DNA of 64,000 nucleotides, from NCBI RefSeq assembly GCF_900115565.1, contig NZ_FOWW01000001.1, positions 186,001 through 250,000 on the forward strand, given 5' to 3'. The DNA is from Amycolatopsis arida. Lineage in GTDB: Bacteria; Actinomycetota; Actinomycetes; Mycobacteriales; Pseudonocardiaceae. The notes below the pieces were generated by a model. It was not told where the DNA came from and did not search any database. It saw nothing but the letters and a program-made list of their open reading frames with translations. Numbering within the stretch: the first letter of the stretch is position 1; each line of letters begins with the position of its first letter. Positions 36,304 through 44,082 of this stretch are shown here, piece after piece. The position numbers and the translations under genes were made by a program.

Positions 36304-36323
36304 GGGCGCCGAGACGGGCGCCC
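36304..36323. terminator. Short hairpin downstream of tRNA-Val
   Basis: GGGCGCC at 36304-36310 pairs with GGCGCCC at 36317-36323 around a 6-base loop, between tRNA-Val and the convergent gene ending at 36339. A plausible bidirectional terminator, but the stem is only 7 bp. Confidence 0.4.
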
Positions 36324-36338
36324 GGTCCGCGTGGTCGG

Positions 36339-36965
36339 TCACGGCTTCACCTGGATGCGTTCGGCTCCCGGGCCGGACAGGGCGGCGAGGCCCGCGGCGC
36401 GGCCGGTCGCCACGAGGAGGAGGTCGGCCACCGGACCGCGGACCTCGTCGGGGCTGGCACCGGCCGACCAGTCCGTGTCCGTGGCGACCAGCCGCAGGCC
36501 GCGGAACTGGCGACGGGCGCCATAGAACCGGCTGCTCAGAACGTGGTCGAGCGCGGCGGCGGCCCGCCGTGGGTCCATCGCCCAGGTCCGGCCGAGCGGT
36601 CGGGCCATGTCCTGTCCGTGCACGAGCAGGTCGACGAGCGGGTCCAGCGGTCCGGCGCCGGGAGACCGCCGGGCTGAGCCCGCGATCTCCCGCAACTGCG
36701 CGACGAGCTCCGCCGGCGAGCAGCGCCGCGCCCAGTCCCGCGCGGCGGTGGCGTTCATCCGGTTCCAGTCGCCGCGGGCCCTGATCATCCCGGTGATCGT
36801 GCCGAGGAGGGTGTCGCTGGTGGACAGTGCCAGGTGCGCGGCCACGTCGCGCACCGTCCAGCCGGCACACAGCGACGGCACATCCCACTCAGCGGTGCCG
36901 AGGTCGTCGAGGAAGTCGGCGAGGTCGAGCCGTTCGGCCTTCGTCCACGCAAGGAACATGTCCAT
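36339..36965 (-). CDS. Maleylpyruvate isomerase/DinB-like (mycothiol-dependent) family protein
   Basis: The 208-residue protein has the N-terminal four-helix domain of the TIGR03083 group: FLAWTKAERLDLADFLDDLG, then WTVRDVAAHLALSTSDTLL with a metal-binding His, and LVDLLVHGQDMARPLGRTW with a second His-Asp pair. Known members include mycothiol-dependent maleylpyruvate isomerase and S-transferases. The substrate is unknown. It lies 18 bp after the sigma factor gene in the same direction, with AGGAGA before the ATG, so it is probably in the sigma operon and may be its output. Confidence 0.85.
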   Translation of the reverse strand: MDMFLAWTKAERLDLADFLDDLGTAEWDVPSLCAGWTVRDVAAHLALSTSDTLLGTITGMIRARGDWNRMNATAARDWARRCSPAELVAQLREIAGSARRSPGAGPLDPLVDLLVHGQDMARPLGRTWAMDPRRAAAALDHVLSSRFYGARRQFRGLRLVATDTDWSAGASPDEVRGPVADLLLVATGRAAGLAALSGPGAERIQVKP

Positions 36966-36983
36966 ATCGGTCTCCTAATCGGG

Positions 36984-38273
36984 TCACTGGGAGTGGGGTT
37001 GCTCGACGGCGTCCAGTCCGCGCCGCAGGTGGGCGCGTTCCGGCTCGGTGCCGGCCAGGTCGAGCGCGGTGCGGTAGGCGGCCGCCGCCGCGTCGAACCG
37101 GCCGAGCCGGCGCAGCAGGTCCGCCCGCGCCCTGTGGTAGGGCAGGTAGGTCCGCAGCCTCGGCTCGTCGGCGAGCGCGTCGAGCAGCGCGAGGCCCGCC
37201 GGCGGGCCGTCCCGCATCGCGACCGCCGCGGCACGGTTCACCGCCACGACCGGTGACGGGGTGAGCGTGAGCAGCACGTCGTAGAGCGCCACGATCTGTG
37301 GCCAGTCGGTGCTCGCCAGATCCGCCGCCTCGTCGTGCAGGGCGGCGATGGCCGCCTGCACCCCGTACGGGCCGGGTGGGCCGCCGGCCAGCGCGACCGG
37401 CACCAACCGGCGACCCTCCTCGATCATCTCGTGGTCCCAGCGGCCGCGGTCCTGGTCCTCGAGCAACACCAGCTCCCCGCCGGGACCGGTCCGCGCGGCC
37501 CGCCGGGCATGGACCAGCAGCATCAGCGCGAGCAGTCCGGCGACCTCCCGCTCGGCGGGCAGCAGCCGGCGCAGGATGCGCGCCAACCGGACGGCCTCCT
37601 CGGCGAGCTCGAGGCGTTGCAGGTCCGCGCCCGAGCTGGCCGCGTAGCCCTCGGTGAAGATCGAGTAGACGACCTGGAGCACCCCGGGCAGGCGGTGCGG
37701 CCACTCGTCGGCCCCGGGCACGCGGAACGGGATGCGCGCCTGCCGGACCTTCCGCTTCGCCCGCACGATCCGCTTGGCCATGGTCGCCGTCGGCACGAGA
37801 AAGGCCCTCGCCACCTCGGGCGTGGTCAGCCCGGCGAGGCACCGCAGGGTCAGCGCCGTGCGGTCCTCGGCGGGCAGTGCGGGGTGGGCGCAGGTGAAGA
37901 AGAGCCGCAGCCGCTCGTCGGGCAGGTCACCGTCCACGTCCGGCGGTGGGACGGGCCCGGTCCGGTCGGTCTCGACCTGCAGGATCGCCAGCCTGGCCGC
38001 GTACGTCCGGTCCCGGCGCAGGCGGTCCACCGCCTTGCGCCGGGCCGTGGTCAGCAGCCACGCTCCCGGCTTCGGCGGGATGCCGTCGACCGGCCAGCGC
38101 ACCAGCGCCGCCTCGATCGCCTCGGACGCGACGTCCTCGGCCAGGTCGAGGTCACCGAACTGGCGGACCAGCGACGCCAGTAGCCGGCCGCGTTCCTCGC
38201 GGAACATCGTCTCCACCGACACGGCCACCGGTGATTCCGAACGCGGCGTGCCGGGCGCCTGGCTCTCCTCCAC
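36984..38273 (-). CDS. ECF sigma factor with C-terminal TPR-like domain (ECF42 type)
   Basis: The 429-residue protein starts with sigma region 2 (FGDLDLAEDVASEAIEAALV, WLLTTARRKAVDRLRRD), has region 4 (LTLRCLAGLTTPEVARAFLV and AKRIVRAKRKVRQARI) and then a long helical C-terminal domain (from about 200) with TPR-like repeats (LAALHDEAADLA, YRTALDLAGTEPERAHL). This build, next to a DGPF/YCII gene, defines the ECF42 group, in which no anti-sigma factor is encoded and the C-terminal domain is needed for activity. The GTG at 38273 abuts a 9-bp tandem repeat; another GTG at about 38219 is possible. Confidence 0.9.
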   Translation of the reverse strand: MEESQAPGTPRSESPVAVSVETMFREERGRLLASLVRQFGDLDLAEDVASEAIEAALVRWPVDGIPPKPGAWLLTTARRKAVDRLRRDRTYAARLAILQVETDRTGPVPPPDVDGDLPDERLRLFFTCAHPALPAEDRTALTLRCLAGLTTPEVARAFLVPTATMAKRIVRAKRKVRQARIPFRVPGADEWPHRLPGVLQVVYSIFTEGYAASSGADLQRLELAEEAVRLARILRRLLPAEREVAGLLALMLLVHARRAARTGPGGELVLLEDQDRGRWDHEMIEEGRRLVPVALAGGPPGPYGVQAAIAALHDEAADLASTDWPQIVALYDVLLTLTPSPVVAVNRAAAVAMRDGPPAGLALLDALADEPRLRTYLPYHRARADLLRRLGRFDAAAAAYRTALDLAGTEPERAHLRRGLDAVEQPHSQ

Positions 38274-38333
38274 GATGCCCTCGATGCCCTCGATGCCCTC
38301 GATGCCCTCGATGCCCGCGATGCCCGCGATGCC
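38273..38333. repeat. 9-bp tandem repeat between DGPF and sigma genes
   Basis: Four perfect units CGATGCCCT (38273, 38282, 38291, 38300), two units CGATGCCCG (38309, 38318) and one partial unit lie exactly between the stop codon of the DGPF gene (38334) and the GTG start of the sigma gene. On the coding strand each unit reads AGGGCATCG, so each one carries an SD-like AGGG. The whole tract is in one frame with both genes and would read Gly-Ile-Glu repeats if the TGA were read through. Confidence 0.85.
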
Positions 38334-38687
38334 TCAGCCCTCGAAGTCGGCGACCGGCCGCACCACGACCGACCCGCCGTCCCGCGCGCCCGGGCAGCGG
38401 GCGGCCCACTCCAGCGCGGTGTCGAGGTCGGGCACGTCGATGACGTAGTAGCCGCCGAGGACCTCGCGGGTCTCGGCGAACGGCCCGTCGGTGGTGATGC
38501 TCCGCTCACCGTCGGGCCCGACCCGAACCGTGGTCGCCGTGGTCAGGTCGGCCAGCGCGTGCGAGTCGACGACGACGCCCGCGTCCTGGATGGCCTTGTC
38601 GTAGCCCTGCCAGTCCTCGAACGCGCACTGGTCGGCGGCGTCGGTCCCGTCCGTGGGGGCGCTGTTGATCAGCAGCAGGTACTTCAT
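38334..38687 (-). CDS. YCII-related (DGPF domain) protein
   Basis: The 117-residue protein opens MKYLLLINS and has the TDGPFAETREVLGGYYVID segment that names the DGPF family, with the end VVVRPVADFEG. Such dimeric ferredoxin-like-fold proteins are encoded next to ECF42 sigma factors, where they are usually regulon members. AAGGAG lies before the ATG at 38687. First gene of the DGPF-sigma-isomerase operon. Confidence 0.92.
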   Translation of the reverse strand: MKYLLLINSAPTDGTDAADQCAFEDWQGYDKAIQDAGVVVDSHALADLTTATTVRVGPDGERSITTDGPFAETREVLGGYYVIDVPDLDTALEWAARCPGARDGGSVVVRPVADFEG

Positions 38688-38880
38688 GTCTGGCTCCTTG
38701 GATCGTCGTTCGGCGTCCGGCGTGGCCGCCGTTCGCCATTACTACGGACGAGGACCCACGCGATGGACAAGCATCCGAAATTTCTTTCCGGCCGGGAGGT
38801 CCGGCTCGTGCTCGGGCCACGGTTGAGTCAGTGCCGCCCAGGCACTCGGGCTGGCGGACCGGCGGAGGGAGGTTCACGGA

Positions 38881-39290
38881 ATGAAGTACCAGGACCTGCT
38901 CGACACGGTACGGGACAACCCGTCCGTGACGGGACAACGACGAGGCCCGCTCCGCTGTGGAGGCCGTGCTCAGGACGCTGGGTCACTGCCTGCCGTCCGA
39001 GGATCGCGGCCGGCTGGCCGAGCGGTTGCCGGGCAGCCTCGACGACGACGCGCGGGTGCCAAGCCCACCCGAGATCCGCGACGGCGCCGGGTTGGTCGTC
39101 GAGGTGGGCCAGCGGCTGGGCACCACGCCGGAACGGGCCCGCTACCTGGCGCAGGCAGTGGTCGAGGCCTACGCCACAGCGACCCGGGGGCGGTCGACTT
39201 CCTCCGCCAGCGACTGTCCTCGGACGTGCTGGACGTGCTCGCCCCGGCCGGCGACTCCCCCGAGGTCCACGTCGTTGAGCACGCGGCGGA
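38881..39290 (+). pseudogene. DUF2267 protein with two compensating frameshifts
   Basis: Three frame pieces add up to a DUF2267 domain: MKYQDLLDTVRDNPSVT in the first frame, then DNDEARSAVEAVLRTLGHCL to AVVEAYATAT in a second frame, then AVDFLRQRLSSDVLDVL back in the first. The first switch is near 38930 (GGG) and the second near 39186 (CCC/GGGGG). As read, the frame opening at 38881 stays open to 39564, so a product of 227 residues would contain about 85 scrambled residues and a long unrelated tail. Either two indels occurred or the sequence has errors. The 3' end is approximate. Confidence 0.65.
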
Positions 39291-39385
39291 GCCGGTCGGT
39301 GTCCGTCGTCGCCGGCACCGCGGTCACCTCCTCGCCCACACGGGGCACGTCGGGTCGGTCGGGCCCAGCTCGGTACGGCTCGGGC

Positions 39386-40393
39386 TCAGCGGCGGCGGGC
39401 CAGGCCGAGCGCACCCGCCAGCACGGCGCCGCCCGCCGCGGCCAGCAGGCCGTGGTGCCGGGAGGCCCACACCTGCGCGCTCGACCGCTTCGCCGTGCGG
39501 TCGAACCGGCCGTGCGCGCCGAAGTCGTGGCCCTCGCGGTCGTCGGCGGGGTCCCACAGGTTGACCGGCTGGTCCGGGTTCCGCGGCCGCTCGGTCTGCT
39601 GCGACTCGTACCCGGTCCTCGCCAGGTACCGGTCCAATAGCCCCGGCGCGAACTTGTTCCCCAGCAGGGTCAGCACGGTCGACCCGCCGACCCAGTACTC
39701 CCGCCGCCCCGGGTGGTCGGCGGCGTAGGCGATGGCGTCGGCGGCCAGCTCCGGCTGGAAGATCGGCGGCACCGGCTGGGCCTTGTTCGGCAGCCGGGAG
39801 AGCACCCAGTCGAACTGGGGCGTGTTCACCGCGGGCAGCTGCACCATCGTCACCCGCACGTGCGACCCGTCGTGCAGCAGCTCGCAACGCAGCGACTCGG
39901 TGAACCCCTGGATGGCGTGCTTGGCTCCGCAGTAGGCGGACTGCAGCGGGATGCCCCGGTAGGCCAGCGCCGAGCCGACCTGCACGATAGTGCCGCGGTC
40001 CCGCGGCAGCATCCGGTTCAGCGCGGCCTTGGTGCCGTAGACGTAGCCGAGGTAGGTGACCTCGGTGACCCTGCGGAACTCCTCGGGCTCGGTCTTGCCG
40101 AAGGGGGCGAACACCGAGGTGAACGCGTCGTTGACCCACACGTCGATCGGGCCCAGCTCGTCCTCCACCCGCTGCGCGGCCTCGTCGACCGCCCGGTGGT
40201 CGGCCACGTCGACGCTGATCGGGAGGGCCTGGCCGCCGGCCGCCTTCACCTCCCGCGCCGCGGCGTCCAGCCCGGTCTCGCCGCGGGCGAGCAGGGCCAC
40301 CCGGTCGCCGCGCGCGGCGAACGTCCGCGCGGCGGCTCGGCCGATGCCGCCGGTCGCGCCGGTGACCACGACGACCCGTCCGTTACCGGTCAT
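39386..40393 (-). CDS. Short-chain dehydrogenase/reductase with C-terminal membrane anchor
   Basis: The 335-residue SDR shows the cofactor motif VVVTGATGGIGRAAARTFAA, NDAFTSVFAPF in place of the usual NAG, and the catalytic Ser-Tyr-Lys set (VGSALAYRG then SAYCGAKHA). After the reductase domain (1-250) come a linker and a hydrophobic end (HHGLLAAAGGAVLAGALGLA), so the enzyme is probably held at the membrane. The substrate is unknown. The upstream region contains an 18-bp repeat (40427-40462). Confidence 0.9.
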   Translation of the reverse strand: MTGNGRVVVVTGATGGIGRAAARTFAARGDRVALLARGETGLDAAAREVKAAGGQALPISVDVADHRAVDEAAQRVEDELGPIDVWVNDAFTSVFAPFGKTEPEEFRRVTEVTYLGYVYGTKAALNRMLPRDRGTIVQVGSALAYRGIPLQSAYCGAKHAIQGFTESLRCELLHDGSHVRVTMVQLPAVNTPQFDWVLSRLPNKAQPVPPIFQPELAADAIAYAADHPGRREYWVGGSTVLTLLGNKFAPGLLDRYLARTGYESQQTERPRNPDQPVNLWDPADDREGHDFGAHGRFDRTAKRSSAQVWASRHHGLLAAAGGAVLAGALGLARRR

Positions 40394-40426
40394 GTCGGAA
40401 AACCTCCTCGTGAATGGGCTCGTGGA

Positions 40427-40462
40427 AGTGGGCGCTGTGGGCGCGGTGGGCGCTGTGGGCGT
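40427..40462. repeat. Short tandem repeat upstream of the SDR gene
   Basis: Two nearly identical 18-bp units built from GTGGGCGCT and GTGGGCGCG lie 34 bp upstream of the SDR start and just before the end of the neighbouring gene at 40470. The sequence is purely G/T/C on this strand. Confidence 0.6.
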
Positions 40463-40469
40463 TGGGGCG

Positions 40470-40934
40470 CTACCGCGAGTCCATGGCCCGGTAGGTCGCC
40501 ACGGTGGTGAGCCCGTACGCCAGGTGCGGCACGACGTCGCTGAGCCAGTCGGTGGTGCTCCACGTCCGCGGGTCGGTGACGCCGAGCGCCGTCATCGGCG
40601 CGGCCGAGCCGGCGATCGCGCTCGCCGTGGTGAACAGGCCGGCGACCGGCAGCCCGGGCGTCCAGCCGAGCGCCCGCAGTGCGCCGTAGCACGCGCCGAC
40701 CGTGACGCCGGTGGTCATGCCCATGAGCGCGCCGAGACCGGAGACGCGGTTGCCGCGCTGCTTGTCGTCCCCCGGCACCTCGACCCCGGTCTTCTCGGTG
40801 AGCTTCTCGACCGTCTGCTTCGGCGTACTGCTCGCCGGCCGGCCGCGCAGCACCATGTCGAGGTAGGTGGCGGCGTTGAGCGCCGTGGTACCGGCCGCGC
40901 CCGCGGCGGCGCCCCGCAGGATCGAACCAATCAT
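40470..40934 (-). CDS. Conserved hypothetical membrane-associated protein
   Basis: The 154-residue protein is made of Gly/Ala-rich helices: ILRGAAAGAAGTTALNAATY, a charged part KQTVEKLTEKTGVEVPGDDK, then GALMGMTTGVTVGACYGALR and GLFTTASAIAGSAAPMTALG, ending with VPHLAYGLTTVATYRAMDS. It looks like a small membrane protein with three or four weak helices. The family was not identified. The ATG at 40934 has no strong ribosome binding site. It precedes the SDR gene on the same strand. Confidence 0.7.
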   Translation of the reverse strand: MIGSILRGAAAGAAGTTALNAATYLDMVLRGRPASSTPKQTVEKLTEKTGVEVPGDDKQRGNRVSGLGALMGMTTGVTVGACYGALRALGWTPGLPVAGLFTTASAIAGSAAPMTALGVTDPRTWSTTDWLSDVVPHLAYGLTTVATYRAMDSR

Positions 40935-40988
40935 GCCTGCGGGATGCCCGCGGGGACCGGGGCGGAAACCGGATGAGCCTCGCCGGCT

Positions 40989-41031
40989 CGGCCGCACGAC
41001 GACCGCCGAGCATCGACCGAGCTCTGGCGAG
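40989..41031. repeat. 43-bp direct repeat, copy 1
   Basis: Starts CGGCCGCACGACGACCGCCG and ends CTGGCGAG; identical to 41069-41111 except one T/C change. The copies are 80 bp apart, in the region upstream of the K+-channel-like gene. Confidence 0.85.
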
Positions 41032-41068
41032 GGAGGAGCGGAGGTGGGAGGAGCGCGGCCCATTGGAA

Positions 41069-41111
41069 CGGCCGCACGACGACCGCCGAGCATCGACCGA
41101 GCCCTGGCGAG
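41069..41111. repeat. 43-bp direct repeat, copy 2
   Basis: Second copy of the repeat at 40989, with one mismatch. After both copies the sequence continues with similar GAGGAGCGGAGG tracts, so the duplication unit may be the full 80 bp and partly eroded. Confidence 0.85.
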
Positions 41112-41161
41112 CGGAGGAGCGGAGGAGTGCCGCCCGGCGGGCCGGGTACCAGAAGGAGGTG

Positions 41162-41800
41162 GTGAGCCCACCCCGCGAGACCGAGGATCGGCAGGAGTGG
41201 GCCGAGCAGCTGGCCGGCCGGATCGACCGGCCGATGAGCGTGCTGGGCCTGCTGTTCCTGCTCGTGGTGCTCGGCCAGGCGGTCGCCGAGGACCCGCCGC
41301 TGGTCACCGTGCTGTCCGTGGCCGGCTGGCTGCTGTGGCTGGTGTTCGTCGCCGAGTACGCGCTGCGGCTCTACGTCGCGCCTCGGCGGGTGGCGTTCCT
41401 CCGCCGGACCTGGTGGCAGCTGGCGTTCCTGGTGGTGCCGTTCCTGCGGTTCCTTCGGTTGGCCCGGCTCGGCCGGGTCGCCCGGTTGGTCAGCTCGGTG
41501 GTGCGCGGCAGCCGCTCCGCCGGCCGGCTGCTGTCCAGCCGGCTGGCCTGGCTGGCCTCGCTCAGCGCGATCGTGGCGTTGGCAGCGAGTCAGCTGCTCT
41601 ACTCCACCGGCGGCTACCCCAGCTACGCCGAGGCGCTGCACGACGCGAGCCTGGCCACCGTGGTGGGTGAGCCGCTCACCGCGCCGGGTGGGCTCGCCAG
41701 GGTGGTCGAGGTCGTGCTGGCCGCCTATTCGGTGGTGGTGTTCGCGACACTGGCCGCCGCGCTGGGCGCCTACTTCCTCCGGGAGGAGCCGCGGCGGTGA
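41162..41800 (+). CDS. K+-channel-like membrane protein lacking the selectivity filter
   Basis: The 212-residue protein has the build of a bacterial voltage-gated-type channel: helices at about 25-45 and 50-66, an S4-like stretch with Arg every third residue (RFLRLARLGRVARLVSS), a helix LAWLASLSAIVALAASQLLY, a pore-like region and a last helix VVLAAYSVVVFATLAAALGA. Where the filter TVGYG should be, the sequence reads SLATVVGEPL, so potassium selectivity is doubtful. The start is uncertain: a GTG at 41162 has GGAGG too close, an ATG at 41234 has no site, and the frame is open back to 40973 through the 43-bp repeats. Confidence 0.7.
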   Translation: MSPPRETEDRQEWAEQLAGRIDRPMSVLGLLFLLVVLGQAVAEDPPLVTVLSVAGWLLWLVFVAEYALRLYVAPRRVAFLRRTWWQLAFLVVPFLRFLRLARLGRVARLVSSVVRGSRSAGRLLSSRLAWLASLSAIVALAASQLLYSTGGYPSYAEALHDASLATVVGEPLTAPGGLARVVEVVLAAYSVVVFATLAAALGAYFLREEPRR

Positions 41801-41815
41801 CCGGCACGGTGGCCG

Positions 41816-42103
41816 TCAGGTTCGGCGCCGGGCGCGCTGCAGCGCGGCGGCGAACCCGTCGGGGTCGCTGGTGAACTCCTCGCCCACCCGCTGCGCCCTT
41901 TCGGCGTCCTGGCGCAGGCCGCGCAGCTCGTCGGGGTTGATCTCCGGGTCGTTCGGCCCGTTGGTCCGCAGCCACTGCAGCATGTCGTCCCAGCCCTGCC
42001 ACGCCCCCGCGGTCAGCACGTGCCTGATCGTCGCCCGCCCGTAGTCGGCCGGCGGCCGCCGCGCGGGGCGACGGCCGGTGCCGGGCTCTCGTTCCGCTGT
42101 CAT
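41816..42103 (-). CDS. Small basic protein of unknown function
   Basis: A 95-residue protein (ATG at 42103) with a basic N-terminus and the conserved-looking core ATIRHVLTAGAWQGWDDMLQ followed by DPEINPDELRGLRQDAERAQ. It is soluble and helical. The family was not recognised. It converges on the channel-like gene and diverges from the F420-dependent enzyme 74 bp away. Confidence 0.6.
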   Translation of the reverse strand: MTAEREPGTGRRPARRPPADYGRATIRHVLTAGAWQGWDDMLQWLRTNGPNDPEINPDELRGLRQDAERAQRVGEEFTSDPDGFAAALQRARRRT

Positions 42104-42177
42104 CGGGCACCGGCGTACCCGTTCGGGGAACGGCCAAACGCGTTTCCGGTGGTACTCACCCGGGTAGGCCCCCGGGC

Positions 42178-43131
42178 ATGGCGCGTATCGGCTACTTCCT
42201 GTCCTGCGAGGAGTTCGGTCCCCGGGAGCTGGTTCGGCAGGCGCGGATGGCCGAGCAGGCCGGGTTCGACGCACTGTGGATCTCCGACCACTACCACCCG
42301 TGGGTGGACGCCCAGGGCAACAGCCCGTTCGTGTGGTCGGTGATCGGCGCGCTGTCGGAGGCCACCTCGCTGCCGATCACCACGGCGGTGACCTGCCCGA
42401 CCGTGCGCATCCACCCCGCGGTGATCGCCCAGGCCGCCGCCACCGCCGCGGTGCAGACCAGGGGGCGGTTCGTCCTCGGGGTCGGCTCCGGCGAGGCGCT
42501 CAACGAACACGTCCTCGGGGACCGCTGGCCGCCCGCGCCGGTGCGGCTAGAGATGCTCGAGGAGGCGATCGAGGTCATCCGGACACTGCACCGCGGCGGC
42601 AGGGTGACCCACCACGGCCGGTACTACACCGTCGAGGACGCGCGGATGTACACGCTGCCCGACGAGCCGGTGCCGATCTACGTCTCCGGTTTCGGGCCGC
42701 TGGCCGCCCGGCACGCCGGCCGGCTCGGCGACGGGTTCTGCACCGCGCTGCCCCAGGCCGACCTGATCAGGACGTTCCGCGACAACGGCGGCGGGGACAA
42801 GCCGGTGCAGGCCGGGATGAAGGTGTGCTGGGCCGACAGCGAGGAGGCCGGCCTCGAGCAGGCGCACCAGCTGTGGGCCAGTGAGCAGCTGCCCGGCCAG
42901 CTCAACCAGGAGCTGCCGACGCCGCGGCACTTCGAGCAGGCGGTCTCACTGGTGACCGAGGACATGGTGCGCTCGGCGTTCCCGTGCGGGCCGGACGTGG
43001 ACGAGCACGTCGCGGGGGTGCGGGCGTTCCTGGACGCCGGCGCCGACGAGGTGTACGTCCAGCAGATCGGGCCGCACCAGGACGAGTTCTTCGCCGCCTG
43101 GTCCGCCGAGGTGCTGCCCCGGCTGCGCTGA
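42178..43131 (+). CDS. F420-dependent LLM-class oxidoreductase (TIGR03557 type)
   Basis: The 317-residue TIM-barrel enzyme starts MARIGYFLSCEEFGP and contains AGFDALWISDHYHPWVDAQG and RGRFVLGVGSGEALNEH, typical of coenzyme F420-dependent glucose-6-phosphate-dehydrogenase-like proteins. It would transfer hydride between F420 and an unknown organic substrate. F420 is common in actinobacteria. The gene is monocistronic and ends 30 bp before repeat array R2. Confidence 0.9.
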   Translation: MARIGYFLSCEEFGPRELVRQARMAEQAGFDALWISDHYHPWVDAQGNSPFVWSVIGALSEATSLPITTAVTCPTVRIHPAVIAQAAATAAVQTRGRFVLGVGSGEALNEHVLGDRWPPAPVRLEMLEEAIEVIRTLHRGGRVTHHGRYYTVEDARMYTLPDEPVPIYVSGFGPLAARHAGRLGDGFCTALPQADLIRTFRDNGGGDKPVQAGMKVCWADSEEAGLEQAHQLWASEQLPGQLNQELPTPRHFEQAVSLVTEDMVRSAFPCGPDVDEHVAGVRAFLDAGADEVYVQQIGPHQDEFFAAWSAEVLPRLR

Positions 43132-43160
43132 CCGTGACCGGCGCCGGGCGCGGTCGCCGC

Positions 43161-43256
43161 CGTGTCCGCGCCCAGTGACCACGTGTCGGCGTCGCACGAT
43201 GCGGACACCCGTGCATGGACCGCGGACACGGGTGCACAGGGCGCGGACACGCGCGG
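43161..43256. repeat. 21-bp tandem repeat array R2, GTGTCCGC type (minus orientation)
   Basis: Read on the minus strand, units of about 21 bp each start with GTGTCCGC (as GCGTGTCCGCG, CCGTGTCCGCG, GGGTGTCCGCA), then CGTGCGACGCCGACACG and GCGCGGACACG. The same order occurs on the plus strand in array R3 (52731). Outer arms GTGTCCGCGCCC (43162-43173) and GGGCGCGGACAC (43239-43250) are perfect complements. It lies between a gene ending at 43131 and a convergent gene ending at 43262. Confidence 0.85.
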
Positions 43257-43261
43257 AGGCG

Positions 43262-44019
43262 TCAGCCGGGGAGTTGGGCGAGGTGGGCGTCGAGGGCGGC
43301 CCTGGTCAGCGCGGGGCGACCGCCGGCGCGGCGCACGCTGGTGGCCTCGCCGGCCACGTCGATCGCGACCAGCGAGGGGCCGGCCGGAGAGCGAGCACCG
43401 CGCAGGAGCGTGCGGCCGGCCCGCAGCGCCGCCCCGGCGTCGCCGATCCGCTCACCGGTCACCAGCTCGGCCTCCCTGGCGTCCATCCGGAAGGCGTCGG
43501 CCGCGGCGAGGAGGTCGGCGCGCCGCTCGTCGTCGGCCGGCGCGCCGTCGAGCACCACCCGGCCGGGGGCGGCGCGGCGGCCGCCACGTCGGCCTCGGCC
43601 AGCAGCGTCCCGGCCGGGATGTCCTCGAGGTAGCGCCACCGGCCGCCGGCCTCGAGCACGTCCACGATCAACGCCGTCGGTGTCCGTTCCCGGCGGACCA
43701 CGGCGGAGACGTCGATCCCGTCGGCTCTGGCCTGGGTCAGCAGCGCCGAACCGACGTCGTCGTCGCCGACCACGCCGAGCAGCGCGACCGGTGCGCCGAG
43801 CTGGGCGCGGGCCACCGCCTGGTTGGCGCCCTTGCCGCCGAGCATCTCCTTGCGTTGCCGGACCGGGCCGCCCGTTCCCGGCGCGGGCAGCTCGTCCACC
43901 CGAAGCACCAGGTCCCGGTTGACCTGTCCGGCGACCACGACATCGCACCGCCGCATGCCACCGGGCTGCCCGGCGGCGACCGGATCGGAAACGGGCTGCC
44001 GACCCACCGGGAACGCCAT
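43262..44019 (-). pseudogene. Degenerate ribokinase (PfkB family)
   Basis: The N-terminal half is a good ribokinase: VVVAGQVNRDLVLRVDELP, the sugar-binding GGKGANQAVARAQLG and LLGVVGDDDVG. After EADVAAAAP the frame breaks near 43565; it resumes as GRVVLDGAPADDERR with about 45 expected residues missing. The C-terminus stops after about 250 residues in total, whereas the family has about 300, and the catalytic GAGD motif near the end is absent. It cannot be an active sugar kinase. The right end of the gene abuts repeat array R2. Confidence 0.7.
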
Positions 44020-44082
44020 CAGGAATGACGGGCCTCGCCGTGGGAACCCCGGAGCGAGTCACGACGAAAGCGAGGTGTGGAC

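Noticed and set aside
40989-41111. CRISPR array from the 43-bp repeats
   Set aside because: Only two copies, spacer shares repeated tracts, and no cas genes are present.
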